Below, in pieces: positions 43,466 to 52,193 of a stretch of DNA of 64,000 nucleotides (its first letter is position 1; every line of letters begins with the position of its first letter). This DNA comes from Desulfobulbus sp. GTDB taxonomy: Bacteria; Desulfobacterota; Desulfobulbia; Desulfobulbales; Desulfobulbaceae. A model generated the notes under the pieces. That model was not told where the DNA came from. It did no database searches and saw only the letters and a program-made list of their open reading frames with translations. The translations under genes and the position numbers were made by a program. The stretch is taken from assembly GCF_030824455.1 (NCBI RefSeq), contig NZ_JAVBXR010000118.1:1-64000 (forward strand), read 5' to 3'.

Positions 43466-46400
43466 ATGGGTACTCCCCCGCGCACCTCATCGCCGGACAG
43501 AAACAGCCTGCTGCTTGATTTTCCGGTTCGCCTCTATACAGCGCTGCGCACAATACGCATCTACCCGGCCTCCAATCCGCAAGTCCAGCGCAGCAACGAT
43601 TTTGTCTTGAAGGCCTTTGCGGCTTTGTTGGAAAGCAGCGGCGACCATGCAGTCAACCTTGCCATTTCAGAAGGAAAAATCCTGGTGTGCGGCGAACGCC
43701 TGGCGGACAAGGATCACGCGCGGCCACAAATCCAAGGCCTGCTCACTCTGCTCAACCGTTTAAAGATTCACTCGTTTACCTTTCAGCCCTCCTTCTCCTT
43801 TGAGGAATGTCTCAATTTCACCCAAACGCTCTCGGCCTTGCTGGGCGAGAAGGAACTGACCGAGCCTGTTGCCGCGCTCCTCGACAAAGCCGGGATCGCC
43901 TCGGTTTTGGTTGACGCCAAACGCTACGTCGCCATCCACGACGGCGAGCAAGTGGTCCGCGACGAACTGATTGGCTCCGGTCTCAATATCAGCGATGAAG
44001 AACTGGCCAATTTTGTGCTAGGAAAAACAGGAGTGGACCCATTGCGCGGCGTCTCTCCGGAGTTGGTGCAGGAACTGATCAACCGCCTGCCCGCTGCAGA
44101 CGGCCGCAGCCAGCGTCCCGAGGAGGTGACCAAGGCCGTGGTCGATTTCCTCCGCGATCTGAGCCAGGAAACCGACCTGCAGAAACGCGCCCTGCAACTG
44201 GAGCACTCCGCCGCCGCCCTTTCCGGTCTTGACCCCACCATGCTCGCCAAGCTGGTGGCCAGCTTGCCGGCCTCCCCTGCGGCCGACGCCATGCTCGGTT
44301 CCGCCCTGCACCAGCTCACGCCGCAACGGCTCAACAGCCTGATTGCCAACCTTGCCGCGCAACAGCCCGAGCCGTCCAGTGCGGCGGCGCCCAATGGATC
44401 GCCGTCGCACGACCTGTCCGCCCTGACGCGACTGGCCCATCTGGAAAACGAACCGAATCCTGCAATCAACCAGGCGATCGCCCGCCACCTCGACGCCCGG
44501 CAAATGCTCGCCAATCCAGCCACTTCGGCGGCCGATTTGCCCGAGCACCTGCTGCAGCGACTCCAACAGCCCGAATGGTCAGCCCCGGTGCTGGCCACCG
44601 CCGCCCAGCAGGTCGCCGATGCGCAGGGGCAGAGCGGCGCTCAAATCGACTTCAACGCCTTTAACCGCATGCTCGGCCAGTACGAACAATTGCTCAGCCG
44701 CGAGCAGCAAGGCCAGGTCGCCCGTCAGGCTGGGGCGCAACTGGCCTCGATGGAAGGGCTGGCATTGGGCAACATCCTGGCCCAAAAATTCAAGGGCCTC
44801 TTTGGCGAGCAGCTCTACAGCCAAGTCATCAACCAGGTTTCCGACCAACTCCTAGACGAAACCGTTGAGCATCTGACGCCCAAGCAACTCAATCGGATGG
44901 TCGCCACCCTCACCAGCGACATCCCCTTGCAGATTGGCAAGGAGAGGGATCCCGACTTCAAGCCCGCCGACGACTCCGTGCTCAAACGACTGGCCCAGAC
45001 CCGAAAAGGCCCCGAGATCACTAAGGCCGTGGCCCAGAATCTCGACGCCCGCCAATTGCTGGTCAGCCCAAACACCACTGTGGCCGAGTTGCCAGAACAT
45101 CTGCGACAACGGCTCCAGCAACCTGAGTGGTCGGCTCCAGTGCTCGCCACTGCCGCCCAACAAGTGGTCGAAGCGCAGAACGGCCAGGTCAATTTTGCGG
45201 CCTTTAACAACCTGCTTGCCCGCTACGAGCAGCTGCTCAGCCGCGAACAACAGGGCCAGGTCGCCCGCCAGGCCGGAGCACAGCTCGCTTCCATGGAAGG
45301 CCTGGCTTTGGGCCACATCCTGTCCCAAAAATTCAAGGGCCTCTTTGGCAAACAGCTCTACAGCCAAGTCGTCACCCAGGTTTCCGACCAACTCTTGGAC
45401 GAAACCGTTGAGCATCTGTCGCCCAAGCAACTCAATCGGATGGTTGCCACCCTCACCAGCGACATCCCATTGCAGATCGGCAAGGACATGGATCCAGATT
45501 TCAAGCCCGCCGACGACTCCGTGCTCAAACGGCTGATCCAGACAAAAAAGGGTCCGGAGATCACTCGGACTATCGCCCAGAACATAGACGCCCGCCAACT
45601 GTTGATCAACCCTGGCACAACGGCGGCCGAGTTGCCTGAACATCTGCTGCAGCGGATTAAGCAGCCGGAATGGTCAGCCCCGGTGCTGGCCACTGCCGCC
45701 CAGCAGGTGGTCGACCCGGACATCCAGGTTCAGGGCGACGGCCAAGTGGATTTTGCTACGTTCAACACCTTGCTGGGTCGCTACGAGCAACTCCTCAGCC
45801 GAGAACAACAGGGGCAGGTCGCCCGTCAGGCCGGGGCGCAACTGGCCTCCATGGAAGGCGTGGCCCTGGGCAACATCCTGGCGCAAAAATTCAAGGGCAT
45901 CTTTGGGCAACAACTCTATACCCAGGTCGTCAACCAGATCTCCGACGAGTTGCTCGACAAGACCGTCGACCACCTCACGCCCAAGCAACTCAACCGGATG
46001 ATCGTCGCCCTGACCAGCGACCTCCCCCTGCAGGTCGACAAGAACAAGGACCTCGACTTCAAGCCCGACGACGATTCCATCCTCAAGCGTTTGGCCCAGA
46101 CGCACAAAGGCCCGGAGATCACCAAGGCCATTGCCCTGAACATCGACGCCCAGGTCCTGCGTTCATCTCCAGACCCGACCTCCGCCCTCCCCGACCGCTT
46201 GGCCATGCGCCTGCAACAGCCGGCATGGTCGGCCCCGGTGCTGGTCGCCGCCGCCCAACAATCCCTTGAAGCTGTTGATGATACCACCGGCACGGCGGAT
46301 TTTTCGTCGTTTGAACAGATGCTTGAACGGTACGACACCCTGCTCAACAAGGAAAAGCAACTCCAGGTCGCCACCCAGGCCGGCGCACGGATCGCCGCGT

Positions 46401-48952
46401 TCGACGAAAAGGAACTGGGCCTTATCCTGGTGCAAAAATACAAGAACCTGTTTGGAGAACAACTCTATCAGCAGGTCATCGCCCAACTGTCCGAAGACAA
46501 ACTGGAACGACTGACCGCTCAGCTCCAGGCCCTTGCCGAAGGCCGCGCCGAACCTGATTTTGCCCTGGCCAACAAAGAGATCGAAGCGGCCTACAATCGC
46601 TTGCTGCAGACGGTTCGCGGCGAAAAAATGCGGGCCATCATCCAAATGCACCGCGAACAGAAAAAATTACAGGAGCAGGAACGGAGTCTCTCCATCCGGG
46701 GCGGGCTGGACAAACTGCTCAGCGGCGACCTTAAAGACCTGGCGAGCCCTGAGATCTGCCAGGCCCTGCCGGACACCGTCAAAAATCTGCTGCTCGAAAA
46801 CGACGGCGCCAAGGCCGACAATCTGCTGATGCAGCTGGCGGCGGCCCTACAGCACACCCAACCCGAAATTTGCGCCAACGCCTTCCAGGCCTTGGCCGAG
46901 ATCGCCGGCCAATTGGCGCAGCTTGGTGAGTGGGAGCGCCTCGCCAAGCTTTTGCCGGCCTTGCAACAGGGGCTGCAGCTACCGGAAATCACGGCCGAGA
47001 GCAGCAAGCAGGCGCTGGCCGCCATTGGCCGTATTACCGGCCACCGTCTGACCGAGGAAAACTACGCCCTCGCCTACGAAACCGCCCATTTTCTGCAAAC
47101 AACGTCGTCGACGACCGGAGCGTCCGGCAGCGCTCCGATCCGCGAGCAGGCCTTGGAAACCCTCAAGAGCCTGTGTTCGCCGCCCGTGCTGGAACAGTTG
47201 CTCGACCGTTACCTCCATGCAGAGCCCCACCAGGAGATTGCCGGCAAACTGTTGGTCGAGCTGGGTATGGATTCGGCGCGATTCCAACTGCAGCAATTGA
47301 TTACCAACGAAAGTCGCTATGAACGAAATCGCCTCCTGGCGCTGATCAAGCAGACCGGCAACCCGGCGATCTCTATCCTGTTGGAACAATTGCACAAGGA
47401 TTCGCCTTGGTTTGTGGTGCGCAACGTCATCCGTCTCCTCGGCGAGATCGGCAACCCCGCCCTTTTTGCCACGGTCCGGCCGTTCATCAATCACAGCGAT
47501 CTTCGCGTCCAGCAGGAGGTCATCAGCACGGCGGTTAAAATTGGCGGCAACAACCTCAAGGATTTCTTGCTCCACGCCCTGCAAAACGTCGACGATTCCC
47601 TCAAAATCAAGGTTATTGCGCATGTCGCCCAGGCCCACGACGAACGGTTTGTGCGGCCGCTGACCGATCTTCTGGAGAGCGCCAAACCCTTTCTCGGCAA
47701 GAATAAAAACGACCTGCAGATCAGCATTTGCAAAACATTGGGGGCCATCGGCTCCAAACGGGCCACGGCGCCGCTGAACCGGGTGGTGCAAAGTAAAAAC
47801 GTGTTGGGGCTTGCCGGCTACAGCGACGAAGTCCGCCAAGCCGCAGGCCAAGCCTTGGAGCAGATACGACAGGCGGCCCCCCTCAGCAAAGAGCGGGGCG
47901 AGGAGACCAGCGGGCGGCAGGAAGAGCAACCGTCGCCAACGCCTGCTTTGATGCCGGCGCCGGGCGTCCAAGCGGCGGAAGCGGAAATCTTTGCCTTAGT
48001 TGAACAGGGCCAGTCGGAGCACGCCAAGAAACAACTGCTCGACCTGATTGCCGCCACCGCCCGTTCCGGTGATTTTCCGACGGCGGAACGGTTGCGAGAG
48101 CGCATCTACGAAATAGACGCCATGCCCTTGGGTGAGATTATCCGCTCCGGCGAGATCATTGACGAGGAAAAACGAGGCGCGGTCAAAGGCGAGGATTTAG
48201 AGATCTGGTCCGATCTGACTGATCGCCTCAGCTCCAATGAATTTGAGTCTATCTACCATGAATTTATTGAACGACGCTACAAGCCGGAAGAAACCATTGT
48301 TGCCCAGGGCGACAAAAACGACGCCCTGTTCTTCATCAACCAGGGCAGCGTCAAGGTGTCGCATCTGGTCGGATCGCGGGAGTTGTTCATCACCAGCCTT
48401 AACCGGGGCCAGATAGCCGGCGAAAATTTTTTCACCCCCTCGTTCTGGACGGTCACCCTGACCTCGCTCACCCCCTCGCGCCTCTACATCCTGCCGCAAA
48501 CGGCGCTGAATGTGTGGCAGGATCAGTTTCCAGGGTTGCGCGCCAAGCTGCACGAATATTTCGCCGCCTGCAACAACATCCGGTCCATGATTGAGAAAAA
48601 AGGATTGGAACGTCGCAAGGATCAGCGATTCAGCCTGTCGCGCAAAATTCAGGTGCAACCGATCAGCAGCCTCGACCAGCCCATCGGTCGCGGCTTTCGT
48701 TCTGAAACCGCCGACATCTCCCAGGGCGGGCTCGCCTTCCTTATCCGCATTGCCCGCCAGGAAAACGCCCGTCTCCTACTGGGCAGACGGGTGCAGGTGG
48801 TGCTGCCGGTGGGCGGCAAAAGTGGCCACCTCACCCTCAAGGGACTGGTGATCGGCATTCAGCCGTTTCACCTGCTGGAAAACGACTACTCGGCCCATTT
48901 TAAATTCGATCAACCGCTCGACAAGCACGAGCTTCAATCCATTCTTGGCTAA
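43466..48952 (+). CDS. Giant repeat protein with HEAT-like, cNMP-like and PilZ domains
   Basis: A 1828-residue protein with no signal peptide or membrane helix, so probably cytosolic. An N-terminal domain (about 1-310) contains RTIRIYPASNPQVQRSNDFV. Four repeats of 181-186 residues follow (about 317-1025). A helical region with HEAT-like repeats (about 1225-1470, e.g. NVIRLLGEIGNPALF, ICKTLGAIGSKRATAPL) comes next, then a Pro-rich linker. A cyclic-nucleotide-binding-like fold (about 1590-1700) and a C-terminal PilZ domain (about 1712-1827) end the protein. PilZ keeps both c-di-GMP motifs: RKDQR and DISQGG. The cNMP fold has GENFF but lacks the usual phosphate-binding arginine, so cAMP/cGMP binding is doubtful. 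ATG at 43466 chosen. A primase-helicase gene follows after 45 bases. Confidence 0.85.
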   Translation: MGTPPRTSSPDRNSLLLDFPVRLYTALRTIRIYPASNPQVQRSNDFVLKAFAALLESSGDHAVNLAISEGKILVCGERLADKDHARPQIQGLLTLLNRLKIHSFTFQPSFSFEECLNFTQTLSALLGEKELTEPVAALLDKAGIASVLVDAKRYVAIHDGEQVVRDELIGSGLNISDEELANFVLGKTGVDPLRGVSPELVQELINRLPAADGRSQRPEEVTKAVVDFLRDLSQETDLQKRALQLEHSAAALSGLDPTMLAKLVASLPASPAADAMLGSALHQLTPQRLNSLIANLAAQQPEPSSAAAPNGSPSHDLSALTRLAHLENEPNPAINQAIARHLDARQMLANPATSAADLPEHLLQRLQQPEWSAPVLATAAQQVADAQGQSGAQIDFNAFNRMLGQYEQLLSREQQGQVARQAGAQLASMEGLALGNILAQKFKGLFGEQLYSQVINQVSDQLLDETVEHLTPKQLNRMVATLTSDIPLQIGKERDPDFKPADDSVLKRLAQTRKGPEITKAVAQNLDARQLLVSPNTTVAELPEHLRQRLQQPEWSAPVLATAAQQVVEAQNGQVNFAAFNNLLARYEQLLSREQQGQVARQAGAQLASMEGLALGHILSQKFKGLFGKQLYSQVVTQVSDQLLDETVEHLSPKQLNRMVATLTSDIPLQIGKDMDPDFKPADDSVLKRLIQTKKGPEITRTIAQNIDARQLLINPGTTAAELPEHLLQRIKQPEWSAPVLATAAQQVVDPDIQVQGDGQVDFATFNTLLGRYEQLLSREQQGQVARQAGAQLASMEGVALGNILAQKFKGIFGQQLYTQVVNQISDELLDKTVDHLTPKQLNRMIVALTSDLPLQVDKNKDLDFKPDDDSILKRLAQTHKGPEITKAIALNIDAQVLRSSPDPTSALPDRLAMRLQQPAWSAPVLVAAAQQSLEAVDDTTGTADFSSFEQMLERYDTLLNKEKQLQVATQAGARIAAFDEKELGLILVQKYKNLFGEQLYQQVIAQLSEDKLERLTAQLQALAEGRAEPDFALANKEIEAAYNRLLQTVRGEKMRAIIQMHREQKKLQEQERSLSIRGGLDKLLSGDLKDLASPEICQALPDTVKNLLLENDGAKADNLLMQLAAALQHTQPEICANAFQALAEIAGQLAQLGEWERLAKLLPALQQGLQLPEITAESSKQALAAIGRITGHRLTEENYALAYETAHFLQTTSSTTGASGSAPIREQALETLKSLCSPPVLEQLLDRYLHAEPHQEIAGKLLVELGMDSARFQLQQLITNESRYERNRLLALIKQTGNPAISILLEQLHKDSPWFVVRNVIRLLGEIGNPALFATVRPFINHSDLRVQQEVISTAVKIGGNNLKDFLLHALQNVDDSLKIKVIAHVAQAHDERFVRPLTDLLESAKPFLGKNKNDLQISICKTLGAIGSKRATAPLNRVVQSKNVLGLAGYSDEVRQAAGQALEQIRQAAPLSKERGEETSGRQEEQPSPTPALMPAPGVQAAEAEIFALVEQGQSEHAKKQLLDLIAATARSGDFPTAERLRERIYEIDAMPLGEIIRSGEIIDEEKRGAVKGEDLEIWSDLTDRLSSNEFESIYHEFIERRYKPEETIVAQGDKNDALFFINQGSVKVSHLVGSRELFITSLNRGQIAGENFFTPSFWTVTLTSLTPSRLYILPQTALNVWQDQFPGLRAKLHEYFAACNNIRSMIEKKGLERRKDQRFSLSRKIQVQPISSLDQPIGRGFRSETADISQGGLAFLIRIARQENARLLLGRRVQVVLPVGGKSGHLTLKGLVIGIQPFHLLENDYSAHFKFDQPLDKHELQSILG
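44414..46540 (+). repeat. Four in-frame repeats of about 550 bp in the giant gene
   Basis: Units start near 44414, 44972, 45515 and 46073. Each encodes about 181-186 residues with shared landmarks LDARQLL, LPEHLLQRLQQPEWSAPVL, YEQLLSREQQGQVARQAG, LASMEGLALGNILAQKFKG and LTPKQLNRMVATLTSD. Units 1-3 are very similar even at the DNA level; unit 4 has diverged. The repeat is not one I can assign to a known family. Confidence 0.92.
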
Positions 48953-48997
48953 AAAGACCGCTCCTCCCCATTTCTTCTAACGTCCTCAGGGAGCGCC

Positions 48998-50764
48998 ATG
49001 CCCGACGTTGTCACCCGATTTTACCTGCAACAACTGCCCGAGGCCAAGCTGTCCAACGCCCAGCTCCAGGCGCCGTGCCCCTTTTGCGCCGGCAAAGAGG
49101 CGGGAAAGAGCCCCCTGTTGACGGTTTTTCTCAATCAGGAGAGTTTTTTCCACGGCTACTTTCGCTGTGTGAACCATTGCGTCAGTGGTGGTTTTCCCCT
49201 CCATTTCGCCCGGCTGCGCGGCGTCAGCCCGTCGCTTGCGCCAGGTTTTGACCCGGATCGCGAGTATTTCGGCCGCGAGGTCGAGTATCCGGTCAAGAAT
49301 CTCCACAACGAACTCATCGGTTTTGCCGACAAACTCACCGGCGACCAGCAGGCCACCCTGGCGGCGGGCGGGATTGCCCCCGAGACCCTGGCGGAACTGC
49401 GCATCGGCTACAACGGCAGATACCTGGTGTTTCCCTACATCCAGGCCGACGGCAACTGCTACGCCGCCCGTTGCGTGCATCCGGAGCGGCCGGAGGATTT
49501 TTTCTGGTACGGCGACGAACGCTTTTTTGGCGATCAGTTCCACATCTTCAACGCCCAGGAAATCGAGCGTTGCGAGAACGGCGCGCTCTTTCTGGTCGAA
49601 GGCGAAAAAAACCTGCTGCCCCTGAAGCAACTGGGATTGCCGGGCATTGCCGTGCCCACCGCCGCAGACCTCGCCCATGTCGATCCGCTGCAGTTGGCCT
49701 GGATCCGGACCATCTTTCTCTGGGTCAACCACACCGCCGAATCCGAAGCCATGGCCAAGGCCTTTGCCACCCGGGTCGGCTTCAAGGTGCGGATCGTTCG
49801 CTGGCCCGAGGACGCCGCCCGCAACGCCTCGCTGTTTCAGCTTGCCGCCGAGACCACAACCCCGTTGCAGAAAACCGTGTTTGCGATGATCCGGGAAGCG
49901 CGCGCCTTTTCGCCCTTCCCTACCCCTGCAAGCGAGTTTCAGACCTTCAGCGAGCGGTTGTTCCAGGAATCGGGCGAATCCTACGCCAGCCTGACCAGCG
50001 GTTTCCCTCTCCTGGATCGGGCGCTGGGGGGCATCCACGGCATCAACATCATGGGCGGCGCGCCCAAGGCGGGCAAATCGGCTTTTTTTATTCAGATCGC
50101 CTCGGAGATGGCGATGCGCAAAATCCCGACGCTGTACTATGACTTTGAAAACGGCCGGCAAAAAATTTATTTGCGCATCCTCTGCCGCCTCTGCCGCCTG
50201 ACCATTGACCAAATCAAGGCTGCAAGCCTGTCTCCGGAAAAACGGCGACGGCTGCAACAGGCGCAACAACGGTTGCACCAGGCACTCTCCTGGCTGCGGG
50301 TGGTCAACGACCGCAAACTCTCGCCCGAGACCATGCGCCGCCACATCGATTTCATCCGCCACGAGACCAACTCGGACTATACAGTCGTGGTGGTCGACAG
50401 CCTGCACAAGCTGCCGTTCAAGGACATCAGCCAGCAACGCAGCGGCATTGACGGCTGGTTGCGTCAGTTGGAGGCCATCCGCGACGAGATGGCGGTCAGT
50501 TTTTTGGTGATCTCGGAGTTGGAACGAAGCGATGACGGCCAGTTCGACCGCCAGCCCCATCTCGGTTCGTTCAAGGGCTCCGGCGACATCGGCTATTCCG
50601 CCGACAACGCCATGGTGCTCCTGCCCAAGTGGGACCCATTTGACAACAGCCCGCCGGAACAGCGCGCCAACGAACTGTGGCTGGTCGCCAGTCGGGAGCA
50701 GAGTCCGGGGCTGGTGGCCTCGTACCGGCTGGATTTCCCCTACTGGGGCTTTAGAGAAGAGTAG
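48998..50764 (+). CDS. T7-like primase-helicase with degenerate TOPRIM site
   Basis: A 588-residue protein laid out like phage primase-helicases. An N-terminal zinc-finger-like module has C27-P-F-C30 and C57-VNH-C61. A TOPRIM-like domain (about 100-270) has the first acidic motif VEGEKN (E201). A RecA/DnaB-type helicase domain (about 325-588) has Walker A GGAPKAGKS (353-361) and Walker B VVVVDSLHKL (D467). At the expected DxD metal site the sequence reads VNHTAESEA (243-251), so two catalytic aspartates are missing and primer synthesis is doubtful, while ATPase motifs are intact. AGGGAG precedes the ATG. It is likely co-transcribed with the giant PilZ protein; no phage genes are nearby. Confidence 0.85.
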   Translation: MPDVVTRFYLQQLPEAKLSNAQLQAPCPFCAGKEAGKSPLLTVFLNQESFFHGYFRCVNHCVSGGFPLHFARLRGVSPSLAPGFDPDREYFGREVEYPVKNLHNELIGFADKLTGDQQATLAAGGIAPETLAELRIGYNGRYLVFPYIQADGNCYAARCVHPERPEDFFWYGDERFFGDQFHIFNAQEIERCENGALFLVEGEKNLLPLKQLGLPGIAVPTAADLAHVDPLQLAWIRTIFLWVNHTAESEAMAKAFATRVGFKVRIVRWPEDAARNASLFQLAAETTTPLQKTVFAMIREARAFSPFPTPASEFQTFSERLFQESGESYASLTSGFPLLDRALGGIHGINIMGGAPKAGKSAFFIQIASEMAMRKIPTLYYDFENGRQKIYLRILCRLCRLTIDQIKAASLSPEKRRRLQQAQQRLHQALSWLRVVNDRKLSPETMRRHIDFIRHETNSDYTVVVVDSLHKLPFKDISQQRSGIDGWLRQLEAIRDEMAVSFLVISELERSDDGQFDRQPHLGSFKGSGDIGYSADNAMVLLPKWDPFDNSPPEQRANELWLVASREQSPGLVASYRLDFPYWGFREE

Positions 50765-50781
50765 GCAAATTCAAGCCGCAC

Positions 50782-52110
50782 TCAGGCCGAAATCAGCCGG
50801 CGCCATTCGTCGATCAGGGCGAGGGCCTGGACGGAGCGGAGGCGGCCCCGTTCTTTTTTGGGGATTTTCCGGCCAACCAGGGGCGGAAACAGGCCGAAAT
50901 TGACGTTGGACGGCTGGAAATGGGCCGGATCAGAGGCGATCAGGTGCTGGATCAAGGCGCCGTGGGCGGTGGCCGGCGGCTGCGTCAGCAACTCCTTGCC
51001 CTGGACCATCCGAGCCGCGTTGATTCCGGCCAGCAACCCCATGGCCGTGGACTCGATGTAGCCCTCGACCCCAGAAAGCTGTCCGGCGAGGAAAAGGCCC
51101 GGTCGCTGGCGCATCTGCAGAGTCGACTCAATCACCCGGGGGGCGCAGACAAAGGTGTTGCGGTGGATGGAACCCAGCCGCAGAAATACCGCCCGCTCCA
51201 GCCCGGGGATGGTGCGAAACACCCGCTGCTGCTCTCCATAGGTGAGTTTCGTTTGGAATCCCACCAGGTTGTAGGCCGTGCCCTCGCGATTTTCCGCCCG
51301 CAGCTGCACCACCGCATGGTAGACCTGACCGGTGACCGGATGCGCCAGGCCAATGGGCTTCATCGGACCAAAACGCAGGGTGTCCGCGCCCCGTTCGCAC
51401 ATCACTTCAATGGGCAGACAGCCTTCAAAATATTTTGCCTCCTCAAAGGCGTGCAGGGGCACGGTCTGGGCTGAACCAAGCACAGTCATGAATTGCTCGT
51501 ACTGTTCGCGGTCCATGGGGCAGTTGAGGTAATCGCCCGGGCCGTCGTCGTCCCAGCGCGATTTTCGATAAATGATGTTCATGTCCAGGCTGTCGACGTC
51601 GACAATCGGGGCGATGGCGTCGTAAAAGGCCAGATGTTCGCCGCCAGCCAGGGCCTGGAGGTGTTCGGCCAGGGGGCCGGAAAGCAGCGGGCCGGCGGCA
51701 AGCACCACCGGGCCGTCCGTGGTCTCGGGAATCTGGAGGACCTCCTCGCGGCGCACCGTGATCAGGGGGTGTGCTTCAATCGCCTCGGTGAGCGCGGCGG
51801 CAAACTGCGCCCGATCAACGGCCAGCGCCGTGCCGGCCGGCACAGCGGTTTGGTCGGCGATCCGCATCAGCAGCGAGCCCAACTGGCGCATCTCCTCCTT
51901 GAGCAATCCCGCCGCCGAATCCACGGCATTCGAACGGAGCGAGTTGGAACAGACCAGTTCTCCCAACTGCGCCGATTCATGGGCCGGGCTGAAACGCTGG
52001 GGCTTCATCTCGTACAAGGTTACCCGCACGCCCTGTTGCGCAGCCTGCCAAGCCGCTTCGCAGCCTGCCAAACCGCCGCCAATCACGGTTGCCTGTCCTG
52101 TTGTTGCCAT
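50782..52110 (-). CDS. trmFO: Methylenetetrahydrofolate-tRNA-(uracil-54)-methyltransferase TrmFO
   Basis: Folate- and FAD-dependent enzyme that makes ribothymidine at U54 of tRNA. The 442-residue protein has the FAD motif TVIGGGLAGCEAAWQAA near the N-terminus, the conserved LVCSNSLRSNAVDSAAGLLKE split as usual, and PGLFLAGQLSGVEGYIES near the C-terminus. The ATG at 52110 is followed directly by the FAD motif; the longer frame to 52146 reads through a terminator hairpin. GGGGA lies seven bases upstream. It converges on the primase-helicase gene. Confidence 0.96.
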   Translation of the reverse strand: MATTGQATVIGGGLAGCEAAWQAAQQGVRVTLYEMKPQRFSPAHESAQLGELVCSNSLRSNAVDSAAGLLKEEMRQLGSLLMRIADQTAVPAGTALAVDRAQFAAALTEAIEAHPLITVRREEVLQIPETTDGPVVLAAGPLLSGPLAEHLQALAGGEHLAFYDAIAPIVDVDSLDMNIIYRKSRWDDDGPGDYLNCPMDREQYEQFMTVLGSAQTVPLHAFEEAKYFEGCLPIEVMCERGADTLRFGPMKPIGLAHPVTGQVYHAVVQLRAENREGTAYNLVGFQTKLTYGEQQRVFRTIPGLERAVFLRLGSIHRNTFVCAPRVIESTLQMRQRPGLFLAGQLSGVEGYIESTAMGLLAGINAARMVQGKELLTQPPATAHGALIQHLIASDPAHFQPSNVNFGLFPPLVGRKIPKKERGRLRSVQALALIDEWRRLISA

Positions 52111-52124
52111 TGTTTTCCCCGCGC

Positions 52125-52156
52125 AAAAAAAAGGCAGAGTGAACAAGCACCCTGCC
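52125..52156 (-). terminator. Intrinsic terminator between ahcY and trmFO
   Basis: On the minus strand GGCAGGGTG and CACTCTGCC pair (one G-T) around CTTGTT, followed by eight T. The T tract ends 14 bases before the trmFO start, so trmFO must rely on read-through or a promoter overlapping the ahcY 3' end. Confidence 0.88.
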
Positions 52157-52193
52157 CTGAAAGCTGAAAATTAAAAACTACCGAACAACCCGA

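Noticed and set aside
52142-52193. SAM- or SAH-type riboswitch downstream of ahcY or upstream of trmFO
   Set aside because: The region is fully explained by a simple terminator hairpin; no conserved riboswitch core was seen.
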